The notes: generated from the sequence alone by a model not told the origin. A stretch of 64,000 nucleotides of DNA from Clostridiales bacterium (GCA_017554745.1 JAFZHS010000009.1:1-64000); one strand, 5' to 3'; shown: positions 1 through 8,853, numbered from the stretch's first letter. Program-made: numbers and translations.

Positions 1-3
1 ATT

Positions 4-79
4 TGGTGGCTCACTGGAGGTTCGAACTCCAGACCCCTTGATTAAAAGTCAAGTGCTCTACCGGCTGAGCTAGTGAACC
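4..79 (-). tRNA. tRNA-Lys (anticodon TTT)
   Basis: The reverse complement folds as a complete cloverleaf: acceptor GGTTCAC pairs with GTGAGCC, the anticodon loop CTTTTAA carries TTT, the T-loop is TTCGAAC, and the 3' CCA is encoded. It is the last of three tRNAs on this strand (His, Gln, Lys) separated by 3 and 24 bases, so they are probably one transcript. Confidence 0.96.
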
Positions 80-82
80 ATT

Positions 83-157
83 TGGCTGGGGTGGCAGGAT
101 TTGAACCTACGAATGCGGGAGTCAAAGACCCGTGCCTTACCCCTTGGCTACACCCCA
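83..157 (-). tRNA. tRNA-Gln (anticodon TTG)
   Basis: The reverse complement gives acceptor TGGGGTG pairing with CACCCCA, anticodon loop CTTTGAC with TTG, T-loop TTCAAAT and an encoded CCA. The U1-A72 acceptor pair is typical of glutamine tRNA. It is the middle gene of the His-Gln-Lys cluster. Confidence 0.96.
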
Positions 158-181
158 GTGATAAGAGGCAATTTGTAAAAT

Positions 182-259
182 TGGGGTGGGATATGGGATT
201 CGAACCCATGATATCTAGTGCCACAAACTAGCGCTCTAACCAACTGAACTAATCCCACC
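182..259 (-). tRNA. tRNA-His (anticodon GTG)
   Basis: The reverse complement gives a cloverleaf with anticodon loop TTGTGGC carrying GTG and an encoded CCA. The extra 5' G opposite the discriminator C, which is diagnostic of tRNA-His, is present. It is the promoter-proximal gene of the tRNA cluster. Confidence 0.96.
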
Positions 260-280
260 ATGACAGCCAATTGCCTTGAA

Positions 281-309
281 ATTATAATGTTAAGGCGTTT
301 TTAAGTCAA
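281..309 (-). promoter_or_regulatory. Sigma-70/SigA-type promoter of the tRNA-His-Gln-Lys operon
   Basis: On the minus strand the -35 box TTGACT, a 17-bp spacer and a perfect TATAAT box lie about 20 bases upstream of the mature tRNA-His 5' end. The strength fits a stable RNA operon. Confidence 0.85.
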
Positions 310-372
310 GCAATTTATTGCACCCGTAAATAAAGATGTATATTATATACGGTCGTTGCTTGTTTTGATCTG

Positions 373-401
373 TTGACTATATGTTCAAGCAAGTGTATGA
401 T
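373..401 (+). promoter_or_regulatory. SigA-type promoter of argJ
   Basis: TTGACT, a 17-bp spacer and TATGAT. The expected start near 408 leaves a leader of about 60 nt before argJ. No arginine-operator-like palindrome was recognised. Confidence 0.75.
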
Positions 402-468
402 ATGCGGAATTATACATGATTTTGCATAATTATTCATAACCGAAAATTGTTAACCAAGAGGTATTAAC

Positions 469-1722
469 ATGGAAGAAGAATTAACCAAATCCTATATAAC
501 AATGCCTATGGGCTTTAAGGCAAATGGTGTCTCAGCAGGCATGAAGTGCCAAGATCCCGCCAACATCAACGAGAATGATCCCAAGTCTTCATATCTTGAT
601 GTCGGCATGGTCTATTCCGATACATTATGCAATGTTGCGGGTGTTTATACTTCCAACCTGGTAAAAGGCCATTCACTCGTAAGATCCATCGATATTATCG
701 AGAACCAAGGAAAAGCTAAGGGCATCATCGTTAATAGCAAAGTAGCCAATGCGGGCGTCGGCGCTGTCGGTGTCGAGGATGCTGCAAAGGTAGCTGAGTG
801 CGCTTCTTCCCTCTTAGGCTGTGAGACAAATGAGATCCTCACTGCTTCTACAGGCGTTATCGGAACACGCCTTCCCTTAGATAAGATCACAGGTGTTATT
901 CCTTCACTTGTCGAAGGTCTTTCTTCTTCAGAAGAATCCGCACACAACGCCGAATACGCCATGATGACCACCGATACGGTTCCCAAGGAAGTATCCGCAC
1001 AGATCGAGCTTACAGACGGCAAGACAGTTACCATTTCCGGTATGGCTAAGGGCTCCGGCATGATCCATCCTAACCTCGCTACCATGATCTGCGTCTTCAC
1101 TACTGACTGCGGAATTGAGTCAGCTTCTTTGAAGAAGATGCTCCAGAAGGCTGTTAAATACACTTTCAATAGAGTATCCGTAGACGGCGACACATCTGTG
1201 TGTGATATGGTAATCGTTCTCGCAAACGGCGCTTCAGGTGTTACCGTTGAAGAAGGCAGCGAAGATTACACACTCGTTGAGAATGCTCTTTGCGGGCTCT
1301 CTGAGGATATCGCAAGAATGCTCGCAGCAGACGGCGAAGGCGCTACCAAGTTCGTTGAGATCGAAGTTCACGGAGCAAAGGATGAGAAGGACGCAAAGCT
1401 CATCGTTACTTCAGTTGCAAGATCTCCGCTTTGCAAGACCGCTTTCTTCGGCGAAGACGCAAACATCGGACGTATCCTTACAGCAGTCGGTTATTCAGGC
1501 GCTATGTTCGATCCCGAGAAGGTCGACATCAGGCTTTCGGGGCTTCTCATGTATAAGGATGGCGCAGCTGTTGCTTTCGATGAGGATGAAGCATCAAAGC
1601 TTCTCGCAGAGCACGACATCAAGGTCGACATCACTCTTTACGAGGGAGATGCTTACGACAGGATGTTCACCTGCGACTTCTCTTACGATTACGTAAAGAT
1701 AAACGGCAGCTACAGGACTTAA
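469..1722 (+). CDS. argJ: Bifunctional glutamate N-acetyltransferase / amino-acid acetyltransferase ArgJ
   Basis: ArgJ moves the acetyl group from N-acetylornithine to glutamate, and in bifunctional forms also makes N-acetylglutamate from acetyl-CoA, in cytoplasmic arginine biosynthesis. The 417-residue length is normal. The self-cleavage signature is present as KGSGMIHPNLATM, in which the precursor splits between Ala and Thr and Thr becomes the nucleophile. The ATG follows AAGAGGT at a good distance and has its own promoter upstream. No argC, argB or argD is adjacent, so the gene is isolated from the usual argCJBD cluster. Whether it has the bifunctional or the monofunctional activity cannot be read from sequence. 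Confidence 0.95.
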   Translation: MEEELTKSYITMPMGFKANGVSAGMKCQDPANINENDPKSSYLDVGMVYSDTLCNVAGVYTSNLVKGHSLVRSIDIIENQGKAKGIIVNSKVANAGVGAVGVEDAAKVAECASSLLGCETNEILTASTGVIGTRLPLDKITGVIPSLVEGLSSSEESAHNAEYAMMTTDTVPKEVSAQIELTDGKTVTISGMAKGSGMIHPNLATMICVFTTDCGIESASLKKMLQKAVKYTFNRVSVDGDTSVCDMVIVLANGASGVTVEEGSEDYTLVENALCGLSEDIARMLAADGEGATKFVEIEVHGAKDEKDAKLIVTSVARSPLCKTAFFGEDANIGRILTAVGYSGAMFDPEKVDIRLSGLLMYKDGAAVAFDEDEASKLLAEHDIKVDITLYEGDAYDRMFTCDFSYDYVKINGSYRT

Positions 1723-1754
1723 TGCCTGTCACTTTTCGTAACAACAACAATAAA

Positions 1755-1782
1755 AAAGGGTCACATTGAAGTGACCCTTTTG
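1755..1782. terminator. Bidirectional intrinsic terminator between argJ and tig
   Basis: A 10-bp perfect stem (AAAGGGTCAC / GTGACCCTTT) with a 6-base loop lies between the convergent genes. The minus strand has a T6 tract after the stem and the plus strand has TTTTGATTT, so it can end both transcripts. Confidence 0.88.
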
Positions 1783-1802
1783 ATTTGCTTTGTATTAAGG
1801 AA

Positions 1803-3137
1803 TTACTCCTCTGTCTTAGCCTCTTCAGCTTCTTCCTTTACCTCAGGCTCCTTGGGCTCAACCTTGACAGCCTTGGATGCAAGATACTCGACTGTCTTTC
1901 TTGCCTTAATGGAATCCTTGATGAAAGCGGAATCTTCACCGATGGACTTCTTAACTTCTTCAACATCGATCTTGTAGTTGTTAGCGATAGTTGTGAGCTC
2001 TTCGTTGTAGTCCTCTTCTGTAACTTCAGGATCGAGCTTCTCTGTGATCTTCTCGATAACGAGTGAAGACTTAACTCTTACTCTTGCCATAGGCTCGAGA
2101 GACTTCTTGAAGTCTTCCATGCTCTGGCCGACATACTGGAGATACATGTCGAGACCGATGCCCTGGTTGGACATACGTGCAGCCTGATCGTCAGCCATCT
2201 GCTCTACTTCGTTGTCGATCATGGACTGAGGGATGTCGATCTCGCAGTTATCGCATACGGCACGGACTGTCTCGTTCTCGAAGCCGGCCTTGTTGTCCTT
2301 GTCAGCTCTCTCCTGCTGCTTTGCTCTTACGTCAGCCTTGAGCTCATCAAGAGTATCGAACTCGGAAACATCCTTAGCGAACTCGTCGTCGAGCTCAGGA
2401 ACGATCTCTGTCTTGATCGCATGGATCTTAACGTTGAATGTAGCATCAGCGCCCTTCAAGTCTTCTGCGTGATAATCTTCAGGGAACTTAACTTCGATAG
2501 TGAATTCCTCACCAACGCTGTGGCCTGCGACCTGCTCCTCGAAGCCGGGGATGAAAGACTTGGAACCGAGCTTGAGGTTGTATCCCTCGCCCTTGCCGCC
2601 TTCGAAAGCGACACCGTCCTTGAAGCCTTCATAGTCGATCGTAACTGTATCGCCTTCCTGAGCGGGACGGTCTTCAACTTCCTCGAGGGAAGCGTTTCTC
2701 TTTCTCATACGCTCGATCTCAGCGTCAACGTCTTCGTCTGTAACAACGAAATCCTTGAAAGGAACTTCAACGCCCTCATACTGGCCAAGCTCGAATTCAG
2801 GCTTAACGTAAACTGTGATAGTGTACTTGATGCCCTCTTCGTTGATGTCAGTAACATCTATCTCAGGTCTGGAGACTACCTTGAGGTCATGCTCCTTAAC
2901 TGCATCAGGATACTGGGAGTTAGCGATCTCATTAATAGCGTCCTCATAAAGAACGCCCTCACCGTAATACTGGCAAACGAGCTGATAAGGAACCTTACCC
3001 TTACGGAAGCCCGGTACCTGGAAGCGGTTCTTGTTCTTAGAATAAGCCTTCTTAAGGGCTTCGTTCCACTCTTCCTTATTAGCCTCGAGGCTGATTACTA
3101 CCTGTGAGTGCTCTTTCTTCTCAATTGTGGATGCCAT
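1803..3137 (-). CDS. tig: Trigger factor (ribosome-associated chaperone and peptidyl-prolyl isomerase)
   Basis: Trigger factor binds the 50S exit tunnel and folds nascent chains in the cytoplasm. The 444 residues show the standard three parts: an N-terminal ribosome-binding domain with the signature loop GFRKGKVP near residue 45, an FKBP-type isomerase domain around residues 150-245 (EGDTVTIDYEGFKDG), and a helical C-terminal domain ending in an acidic tail. The ATG follows GGAGG at 7-8 bases. In many Firmicutes tig is followed by clpP-clpX-lon, but here it ends at a terminator and is monocistronic with its own promoter. Confidence 0.96.
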   Translation of the reverse strand: MASTIEKKEHSQVVISLEANKEEWNEALKKAYSKNKNRFQVPGFRKGKVPYQLVCQYYGEGVLYEDAINEIANSQYPDAVKEHDLKVVSRPEIDVTDINEEGIKYTITVYVKPEFELGQYEGVEVPFKDFVVTDEDVDAEIERMRKRNASLEEVEDRPAQEGDTVTIDYEGFKDGVAFEGGKGEGYNLKLGSKSFIPGFEEQVAGHSVGEEFTIEVKFPEDYHAEDLKGADATFNVKIHAIKTEIVPELDDEFAKDVSEFDTLDELKADVRAKQQERADKDNKAGFENETVRAVCDNCEIDIPQSMIDNEVEQMADDQAARMSNQGIGLDMYLQYVGQSMEDFKKSLEPMARVRVKSSLVIEKITEKLDPEVTEEDYNEELTTIANNYKIDVEEVKKSIGEDSAFIKDSIKARKTVEYLASKAVKVEPKEPEVKEEAEEAKTEE

Positions 3138-3183
3138 GTTATATCCTCCAAAATATTATTAATAAGATAATAGCCGAGTATGA

Positions 3184-3213
3184 ATTGTATCACAGCGCGG
3201 CGAAGAATTGCAA
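3184..3213 (-). promoter_or_regulatory. Promoter of tig
   Basis: Minus strand: TTGCAA, an 18-bp spacer and TACAAT, preceded by TGA to give an extended -10 element. It begins directly after the stop of the upstream hydrolase gene and drives a leader of about 40 nt ending at a GGAGG site. Confidence 0.65.
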
Positions 3214-3215
3214 TA

Positions 3216-3740
3216 TTATAATACGGTAACTTGTAAGCCTTTAAGGACATCCATTGTCGCCCGGTGGAGATCAGGAGCAAAAGAAGCCGTAAGCGACGAA
3301 TCTACGATGATCTCTGCCTCAGGGCATGCTGCCTTGGCAATAACCGCATTAGATACCACGCAGATATTGGAGACAAGTCCGCAAACCTCGATGGCGCTTA
3401 TATCTGCGGCATTTTCCTTCAGGTATCCGGCAAGATCGATGCTTCCGAATGTGGGCTTCTCGAAAGCCTTTTTATCAGAGAGCAGATCCTTAAGTTCATC
3501 GCAGAGACCCCATCCGTCAGAGCCCTTGATGCAATGAGGAACCGGCAGATTCTTGCCTTCCTGTGTCTCCATGTAGTTCTCGAAATGGGTATCGAGGGTA
3601 TAGACTACCTCATCGCCTGCTTCTTCGAAAGCTTTGATCTTAGCAGCAATTCCGGGGATCACCTTCTCTGCGCCTTCAAAGCCCAAAGCGCCGTCAATGA
3701 AATCCTTCTGCATGTCAACAACAACGAGAATCTTACGCAT
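3216..3740 (-). CDS. Isochorismatase-family cysteine hydrolase (nicotinamidase-like)
   Basis: A 174-residue alpha/beta hydrolase of the isochorismatase superfamily. The predicted catalytic triad is visible: Asp9 in VVVDMQKDF, Lys95 in FEKPTFGS and Cys127 in GLVSNICV. DTH at 50-52 and His69 resemble the metal ligands of nicotinamidases, so deamidation of nicotinamide for NAD salvage is the likeliest activity, but other amidase substrates are possible. An in-frame ORF extends upstream into tRNA-Arg. The ATG at 3740 was chosen because GGAGG lies 8 bases before it. It is immediately upstream of tig but separated from it by a promoter. Confidence 0.85.
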   Translation of the reverse strand: MRKILVVVDMQKDFIDGALGFEGAEKVIPGIAAKIKAFEEAGDEVVYTLDTHFENYMETQEGKNLPVPHCIKGSDGWGLCDELKDLLSDKKAFEKPTFGSIDLAGYLKENAADISAIEVCGLVSNICVVSNAVIAKAACPEAEIIVDSSLTASFAPDLHRATMDVLKGLQVTVL

Positions 3741-3763
3741 GTCTTCTGCCTCCTTGTTTTGGT

Positions 3764-3797
3764 TATAAAAAAAGCTGCCGCGAACTGCAACAGCTTT
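3764..3797 (-). terminator. Intrinsic terminator downstream of tRNA-Arg
   Basis: Minus strand: an 11-bp stem (AAAGCTGTTGC / GCGGCAGCTTT with two G-U pairs) followed by seven T residues. It lies between tRNA-Arg and the hydrolase gene, so the hydrolase depends on read-through or on a weak promoter in the short gap. Confidence 0.88.
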
Positions 3798-3802
3798 GTA
3801 TC

Positions 3803-3879
<77 letters not shown>

Positions 3880-3910
3880 GTATAAGCATTGGTCTCCCAA
3901 TAGCCTATTA

Positions 3911-3939
3911 ATAATATTACTTGCCGCCTTGAATGTCAA
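3911..3939 (-). promoter_or_regulatory. Strong promoter of tRNA-Arg
   Basis: Minus strand: consensus TTGACA, a 17-bp spacer and TATTAT. Its -35 box lies next to and overlaps by one base the -35 box of the divergent phosphatase promoter, so the two polymerases cannot bind freely at the same time. Confidence 0.85.
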
Positions 3940-3957
3940 TCTTGTTTTGGTTAGAAT
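3929..3957 (+). promoter_or_regulatory. Promoter of the tyrosine phosphatase gene
   Basis: TTGAAT, a 17-bp spacer and TAGAAT. The expected start near 3964 is only about 10 bases before the ATG at 3974, giving a near-leaderless transcript without a Shine-Dalgarno sequence. It overlaps the tRNA-Arg promoter. Confidence 0.7.
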
Positions 3958-3973
3958 ACTTTTCGAAATATTT

Positions 3974-4738
3974 ATGGCCAAACAGGAGTCTAAATTGAGC
4001 ACTTATAATCCCGACAACCAGCTTATCAAGGAACTTGCCCTCATCAACTGCAGAGAGCTCGGAGGAATGCCTTTAGAAGGCGGAAAGACTTTCAGGTCAG
4101 GGCTTTTCATAAGGTGCGGCTCTCCTGAGTGGCTGAATGAAGATCAGATCAAAGAGGTCAAAAACTACGGCGTTAAGGCAGTCATTGACCTGCGCGCCCC
4201 GGAAGAGATCGAATCTGCCGGCAACCCTTTCAGGAACGATCCTGATGTTAAGTTCTACAACGTTCCCCTTTTCAACGGTAATCCGAACGACACCAAGGAT
4301 GCGACGATTGAATTCATCAGGACACATACTCTCGGTGATTACTACGTCATCATCGCCGAGGAGATGGCAGATAATCTCGTGGAGATCATGCGCATTCTCC
4401 TTAACAGCGGCTGCCTTACGATGTTCCACTGCGCACACGGCAAGGACAGAACGGGCGTCGTAGCTGCATTGCTCTACCTTATCTGCGGAGCATCCAGAGA
4501 AGACATCGTTAACAACTACAAAGTCTCGTACGAATATTTAAGAGAATTCATGGTTCCTTTTATGGCCAAGATGCCTGACGACCTGAAGCACTGCTTAAGG
4601 TCTGACGCTCACAATATGGAGACATTCCTGGATTATATCGACAGCAAATGGAATGGCGATATTGCCAAATTCCTTTGCGCAAACGGCCTTACCAAGGAAG
4701 AGATCGAAGCCATTAAAGCAAAGTGTATTGAGGGCTAA
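3974..4738 (+). CDS. Tyrosine-protein phosphatase (DSP/PTP superfamily)
   Basis: The 254-residue cytoplasmic protein carries the P-loop HCAHGKDRTG with catalytic Cys153 and Arg159 (the Cx5R motif), and an upstream conserved Asp region around INCRELGG and VIDLRAPEE. This is the Y_phosphatase3 type often annotated as protein-tyrosine or phosphoinositide phosphatase; the substrate is unknown. An in-frame ATG at 3929 lies inside the promoter and is excluded. The ATG at 3974 has no GGAGG-like site, matching the very short predicted leader. It converges on the lipoprotein gene with a 6-base gap and no terminator between them. Confidence 0.87.
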   Translation: MAKQESKLSTYNPDNQLIKELALINCRELGGMPLEGGKTFRSGLFIRCGSPEWLNEDQIKEVKNYGVKAVIDLRAPEEIESAGNPFRNDPDVKFYNVPLFNGNPNDTKDATIEFIRTHTLGDYYVIIAEEMADNLVEIMRILLNSGCLTMFHCAHGKDRTGVVAALLYLICGASREDIVNNYKVSYEYLREFMVPFMAKMPDDLKHCLRSDAHNMETFLDYIDSKWNGDIAKFLCANGLTKEEIEAIKAKCIEG

Positions 4739-4744
4739 ACCTCA

Positions 4745-6052
4745 TCAGCCTACTGCTTCACCGAGTCTGATACGCGTTACGTTCTCGTATTCATCAAACT
4801 GGAATGAAAGAATGAATTCACCGTCACCGTTCTGGAATGAAGCTGTATAATCGCACTCATCAAACATCGGATAGATCAAAAGGAGCTCGGACACGTTCAT
4901 TCCGATGAAGAGCTCCTCACCTATCGTGAATCTGTCATCCTTACGGAGAACTATCGAAGACAAACGTCCTGATGTCCATTCATTCTCCTTATTGAGTTCT
5001 GCGTTAAGCCTGATGGTCATGCCGCTGTACGTGAGGATAACATTGTTTTCATCATAGGAAACGATTACGGGTTCTCCGAGAAGTGCGATTATATCATCTT
5101 TTGTATATGTGGAGCCCATTCTGAGCTTGCTCTCACCGTCTCCGAAGAAACGCAGTTCGTTGATAACTACCGGGATATTATCCTGAACGGAGAACGAGCC
5201 GTCGCGCTGGAGCCTGAGCTCGACTTTCTTGGAGAAGATCGACTCGCCATCGCCACTGAAAACTTCAGGGATCACATATGTGATGTGTGTCGGCGTGAAA
5301 AGCTTCAGCTCGTAATCGTCCACATTGGACTTAACCTTCATCCTGTAATAGTCCGCGATGTAATTTGCCTTTGCGTAGATTACGGAATTCATGTAGATAT
5401 CAGAGTCGTAAGTCGATTTGATGATCGCTTCAAGGCCGTCGATATTGCCGTCATCGATCATGTCGAAATAGTGATTGATGTACGAATATGCGAGCATGGA
5501 ATCAGTAATGTACTGGCCCGCCATAGCATATTTGTCACCGTTTTTCGCTATCGTAAACCTGACAGGCGAAGCACTCGGATTCTTGTCGTCGGAATAGCAG
5601 AGCTCGACTACATCCATGTCGCCGTATACATCAAGCGTCTGGAAATCGTTATCCGTACCGTCTATTGCAGCAAAATACTGATTCTTGTCATTCTCGTTGA
5701 GGATCCTGAAAGAATCAGCCGTGCCGTGCTCCTGGGAGCACTTCCTCAATATCGAACAATACTCGGAAAACATCGAATAAGAAAGGCCGTTGAGCTGGCT
5801 TGCAGGCAGCTTGTTATAACTGTCTGCGACATTCCTGTCGCTCAGTATCGCGTTGGTCATGAGTCGTGCAAGCTCTGTCTCGGACAGCGAATTAAGAGAC
5901 ACATTAAGTCCGCTGGAGAAGAAATCAATGATCTTGCAGCCCGTAAGGCTGAAGGCCATACCGGTAATAAGAGAAGCGCACATCAAAACAGCAAGGGCCT
6001 TTTTCGCAGTCCCTTTGATCACAGACTTCAAGCTGTTTGCGCGCTTCTTCAC
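4745..6052 (-). CDS. Lipoprotein of unknown function
   Basis: The 435-residue protein begins with a basic n-region, a hydrophobic stretch and lipobox FSLTGC, with Cys39 as the lipidation site, so it should be anchored outside the membrane. I do not recognise the mature domain. It is largely polar, and SYTKDDIIALLGEPV (around residues 315-335) resembles SmpA/BamE-like or Lcn-type small lipoprotein modules seen in Firmicute lipoproteins, which is only a loose impression. The start is GTG, with GAGG 7 bases upstream, two bases after the rlmB stop, so it is co-transcribed with cysS-mrnC-rlmB. No ATG occurs before residue 24. Confidence 0.75.
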   Translation of the reverse strand: MKKRANSLKSVIKGTAKKALAVLMCASLITGMAFSLTGCKIIDFFSSGLNVSLNSLSETELARLMTNAILSDRNVADSYNKLPASQLNGLSYSMFSEYCSILRKCSQEHGTADSFRILNENDKNQYFAAIDGTDNDFQTLDVYGDMDVVELCYSDDKNPSASPVRFTIAKNGDKYAMAGQYITDSMLAYSYINHYFDMIDDGNIDGLEAIIKSTYDSDIYMNSVIYAKANYIADYYRMKVKSNVDDYELKLFTPTHITYVIPEVFSGDGESIFSKKVELRLQRDGSFSVQDNIPVVINELRFFGDGESKLRMGSTYTKDDIIALLGEPVIVSYDENNVILTYSGMTIRLNAELNKENEWTSGRLSSIVLRKDDRFTIGEELFIGMNVSELLLIYPMFDECDYTASFQNGDGEFILSFQFDEYENVTRIRLGEAVG

Positions 6053-6054
6053 TA

Positions 6055-6921
6055 TTAATCCTCTTTATGTCTCTTTGCCTGCGCCTCGAAAAGCACAACA
6101 CCTGCAGCAACAGCGGCATTCAGGCTGTTTACGTGACCTGACATCGGTATAGACACCGTGAAGTCACAGCACTTTCTGACACCGTCTCTCATTCCGTCGC
6201 CTTCACTTCCGATAACCACGACCAGATTACCCGAATAGTCGGCATCGTGGTATTCGTAATCGGCATTCATATCAGTACCGCAGACCCAGAAATTCTCCTT
6301 TTCCTTTAGTCTTGTAAGAGTCTGGGCAAGGTTCGTTACCCTTGCTACCGGCACATATTCGATGGCTCCAGCGGAAGCCTTTGCAACAGTAGAATCAAGC
6401 GTTACCGAGCGCCTCTCGGGGATTATGACTCCGTCAACGCCGCAGCAGTCGGATATTCTGAGGATCGAACCTAAGTTATAGGCATCCTTGATCTCATCTA
6501 AAGCAACGAGAAGCGCCGCTCTTCCTTCATCTTTACACTTGCCAATTATCTCATCAAGATCGGCGTAAGCGTGAGGCGCAACTGAGGCAATAACTCCCTG
6601 ATGGTTATGAGTATGGCTCATCTTATCAAGGACCTGTCTCGTCGCTCTCGTAACGATTATTCCGCGCTTATTCGCTTCATCAAGGATCCTGATAAGGCCG
6701 TGGTCCAAAGGCTTATCACCTTCAGGCTTCAGGAGCCAGATCTTATTGAAGTCCCTGCCTGCCGCAAGTGCTTCTGTTACGGCATTCCTGCCTTCGATCT
6801 TATCGGAGGAATTATCTCTTTCCGCATCTTCGATCTCGCGTCCGCGCTTATCAAAAGGCCTGTCGTTATCAGGTCTTCCGGGTCTCTTGCCCTGATTGAA
6901 ATGTCTTTTGCCTTTATCCAC
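6055..6921 (-). CDS. rlmB: 23S rRNA 2'-O-ribose methyltransferase RlmB (SpoU/TrmH family)
   Basis: A SAM-dependent SPOUT methyltransferase, predicted to modify G2251 in the 23S peptidyl-transferase centre. The three SpoU motifs are present: DAYNLGSILRISD (motif 1), VVVIGSEGDGMRDGV (motif 2, knot) and VNSLNAAVAAGVVLFE (motif 3). An L30e-like substrate-binding domain precedes them, and a basic, disordered N-terminal tail of about 35 residues is added. The order cysS-mrnC-rlmB is the classic Firmicute arrangement. Exact site specificity is inferred from family and context. Confidence 0.93.
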   Translation of the reverse strand: MDKGKRHFNQGKRPGRPDNDRPFDKRGREIEDAERDNSSDKIEGRNAVTEALAAGRDFNKIWLLKPEGDKPLDHGLIRILDEANKRGIIVTRATRQVLDKMSHTHNHQGVIASVAPHAYADLDEIIGKCKDEGRAALLVALDEIKDAYNLGSILRISDCCGVDGVIIPERRSVTLDSTVAKASAGAIEYVPVARVTNLAQTLTRLKEKENFWVCGTDMNADYEYHDADYSGNLVVVIGSEGDGMRDGVRKCCDFTVSIPMSGHVNSLNAAVAAGVVLFEAQAKRHKED

Positions 6922-6924
6922 TTC

Positions 6925-7356
6925 TTATACCTTATCCTGCTCTTGTTCCTTAACTGCGACGCCGTCACAGATATCGAAGCTCTTATAGATCAGATACTCC
7001 ATCCTGGACTCTTCGTTGTTAAGAAAGAGATATCCCAATAATGCTTCAAAGCCTGTAGCGTACATGTAGTCGGCATGGTTAGCATTTTTCGAGACGGCAT
7101 GGGGATTGGAATTCTTGCCGCGCCTGAAGTAATCAGTCTCCGTCTCAGTAAGCTCATCTGCGAGAACCCTAGCGCTCATTGCCTGTGCTTCGGCAGATAC
7201 ATAACGGACCGTGTTATTGTGCATCTTGTTATTGCTGCCGGCGCCCAAAGTAGCCGACTTGCATCTGGCATAGACCTCATATATCGAATCACCGATATAG
7301 GCCAATACCAGAGGAGAAACCTCTCTTAAATCCTGCGCAATAAACGGTTTGATCAT
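6925..7356 (-). CDS. mrnC: Mini-ribonuclease III (23S rRNA maturase)
   Basis: The 143-residue RNase III catalytic domain lacks a dsRNA-binding domain, which defines the MrnC family. The signature LAYIGDSIYEVYAR carries the metal-binding Asp, and FEALLGYLFL carries the second acidic residue near the C-terminus. In Bacillus this enzyme trims 23S rRNA ends. Its ATG overlaps the cysS stop by one base, and rlmB follows after 3 bases, so two consecutive genes act on 23S rRNA. Confidence 0.94.
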   Translation of the reverse strand: MIKPFIAQDLREVSPLVLAYIGDSIYEVYARCKSATLGAGSNNKMHNNTVRYVSAEAQAMSARVLADELTETETDYFRRGKNSNPHAVSKNANHADYMYATGFEALLGYLFLNNEESRMEYLIYKSFDICDGVAVKEQEQDKV

Positions 7357-8765
7357 CAGTTTGCCTTCTCGATTTTGAAGCCGCCGGGAACGTCCTTTAC
7401 CGTATATCCCTTTGACTGGATCTCGTCTCTGATCCTGTCAGCTTCGGCATAATCCTTAGCCTTCTTTGCTTCCGCTCTCTTATTTGCAAGCTCCGTGATC
7501 TCTTCGGGGATCTCGTCTTCGAGGTCCAAAAGGATTCCGAGAACACCAGTGAGCTCGACGATCTTATCCCTTGCCTGCTTGAGACCGTCTGCTGAGACCT
7601 TACCTTCCTGTGCGGAAGTATTTACCTGACGGACAAGATTGAAGATATCCGTGATCGCGTCAGCACTGTTAAGGTCATCATCCATATGAGCCTTAAAGCT
7701 GTCAGTTGCAGTATTTACAGCCTCTGAGAGCACCTTATCTGCTTCCGCATCGCCTGCGAGACTGACGTTGTTAAGTACAAAGTCTGCATTTCTTACGCAG
7801 TTGGAGATCCTGGCAAGGCTCGTCTGAGCAGCTGCCAAAAGCTCATCGGAGAAATTGATGGGGCTTCTGTAGTGACCGAGGAGGATGAAGAATCTGATAA
7901 CGTTATAAGGATACTTCTGAGCGATGTCCCTGATCGTGAAGAAATTGCCAAGAGACTTACTCATCTTCTCGCCGTCGATATTTACGAAAGCATTATGTAC
8001 CCAGTAATTGCAGAAATTGCAGCCGTTTGCAGCCTCGCTCTGTGCGATCTCATTCTCGTGGTGCGGGAAGATAAGATCCTGCCCGCCGCCATGGATATCG
8101 ATAGTATCGCCAAGATACTGCTTGATCATGGCAGAGCACTCGATGTGCCAGCCGGGTCTTCCTTCACCCCAGGGTGAACCCCAGAAAGGCTCGCCTTCCT
8201 TCTTAAATTTCCAGAGCGCAAAGTCTCCGGGATTCTTTTTGCCTTCGTAAGAAGCCTTGCGCTCACCGCCGCCAGCTTCTAATTCATCGAGATTATAATG
8301 TGAGAGCTTGCCGTAATCTGCTTTCTTGGAGACGTCGTAATAAACGCCGTCACCTTCGATAACGTAGGTGTAGCCCTTCTCTTCCATAGCCTTGATAAGA
8401 CCGATGATAGCCTTCATGGAATGAGTGGCTCTCGGCTGGAAGCTGTGCCTTTTAATGTTTAAGCCGTCAGCATCAACGTAATATTCCTTGATGAATCTGT
8501 CAGCAAGCTGCTCAACGGTAATGCCTTCTTCGTTGGCGCGCTTGATCATCTTATCGTCGATATCAGTGAAGTTCTGTACGAACGTAACGTCATATCCGGA
8601 ATACTCGAGATATCTTGCCAATGTATCGAAAGTAACAAACGGTCTTGCGTTGCCCAAATGGAAATAGTTATAAACCGTAGGACCGCAAGCATACATCTTT
8701 ACCTTGCCGGGCTCTATGGTCTTGAATTCTTCTTTTGTTCTCGTGAGTGTGTTGTAAATCTTCAT
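7356..8765 (-). CDS. cysS: Cysteinyl-tRNA synthetase
   Basis: A class I aminoacyl-tRNA synthetase of 469 residues. The HIGH-type motif is FHLGNARP near residue 36, and KMSKS is present near residue 267 in [11 protein letters not shown]. Zinc ligands are expected at the conserved Cys near residue 27 ([10 protein letters not shown]) and in WHIECSAM and [14 protein letters not shown]. The ATG follows AAAGGAG. It is first in an operon with mrnC, rlmB and a lipoprotein. No T-box leader was found upstream. Confidence 0.97.
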   Translation of the reverse strand: MKIYNTLTRTKEEFKTIEPGKVKMYACGPTVYNYFHLGNARPFVTFDTLARYLEYSGYDVTFVQNFTDIDDKMIKRANEEGITVEQLADRFIKEYYVDADGLNIKRHSFQPRATHSMKAIIGLIKAMEEKGYTYVIEGDGVYYDVSKKADYGKLSHYNLDELEAGGGERKASYEGKKNPGDFALWKFKKEGEPFWGSPWGEGRPGWHIECSAMIKQYLGDTIDIHGGGQDLIFPHHENEIAQSEAANGCNFCNYWVHNAFVNIDGEKMSKSLGNFFTIRDIAQKYPYNVIRFFILLGHYRSPINFSDELLAAAQTSLARISNCVRNADFVLNNVSLAGDAEADKVLSEAVNTATDSFKAHMDDDLNSADAITDIFNLVRQVNTSAQEGKVSADGLKQARDKIVELTGVLGILLDLEDEIPEEITELANKRAEAKKAKDYAEADRIRDEIQSKGYTVKDVPGGFKIEKAN

Positions 8766-8787
8766 TATCTTTCTCCTTTAGTAGTCA

Positions 8788-8817
8788 AATCTATCAGCGT
8801 GTCAGATCAAGATTCAA
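8788..8817 (-). promoter_or_regulatory. Possible promoter of the cysS operon
   Basis: Minus strand: TTGAAT, an 18-bp spacer and TAGATT, placed between the terminator-like end of the upstream RNA and the cysS ribosome site. It is a weak match, offered because the RNA upstream appears to end in a terminator. Confidence 0.35.
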
Positions 8818-8853
8818 CATCGACAGGATCTAAAGTTAATGAACGACTGATAT

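Noticed and set aside
42..224. A 60-codon ORF across the tRNA cluster
   Set aside because: It runs through three clear cloverleaf tRNAs and has no ribosome site.
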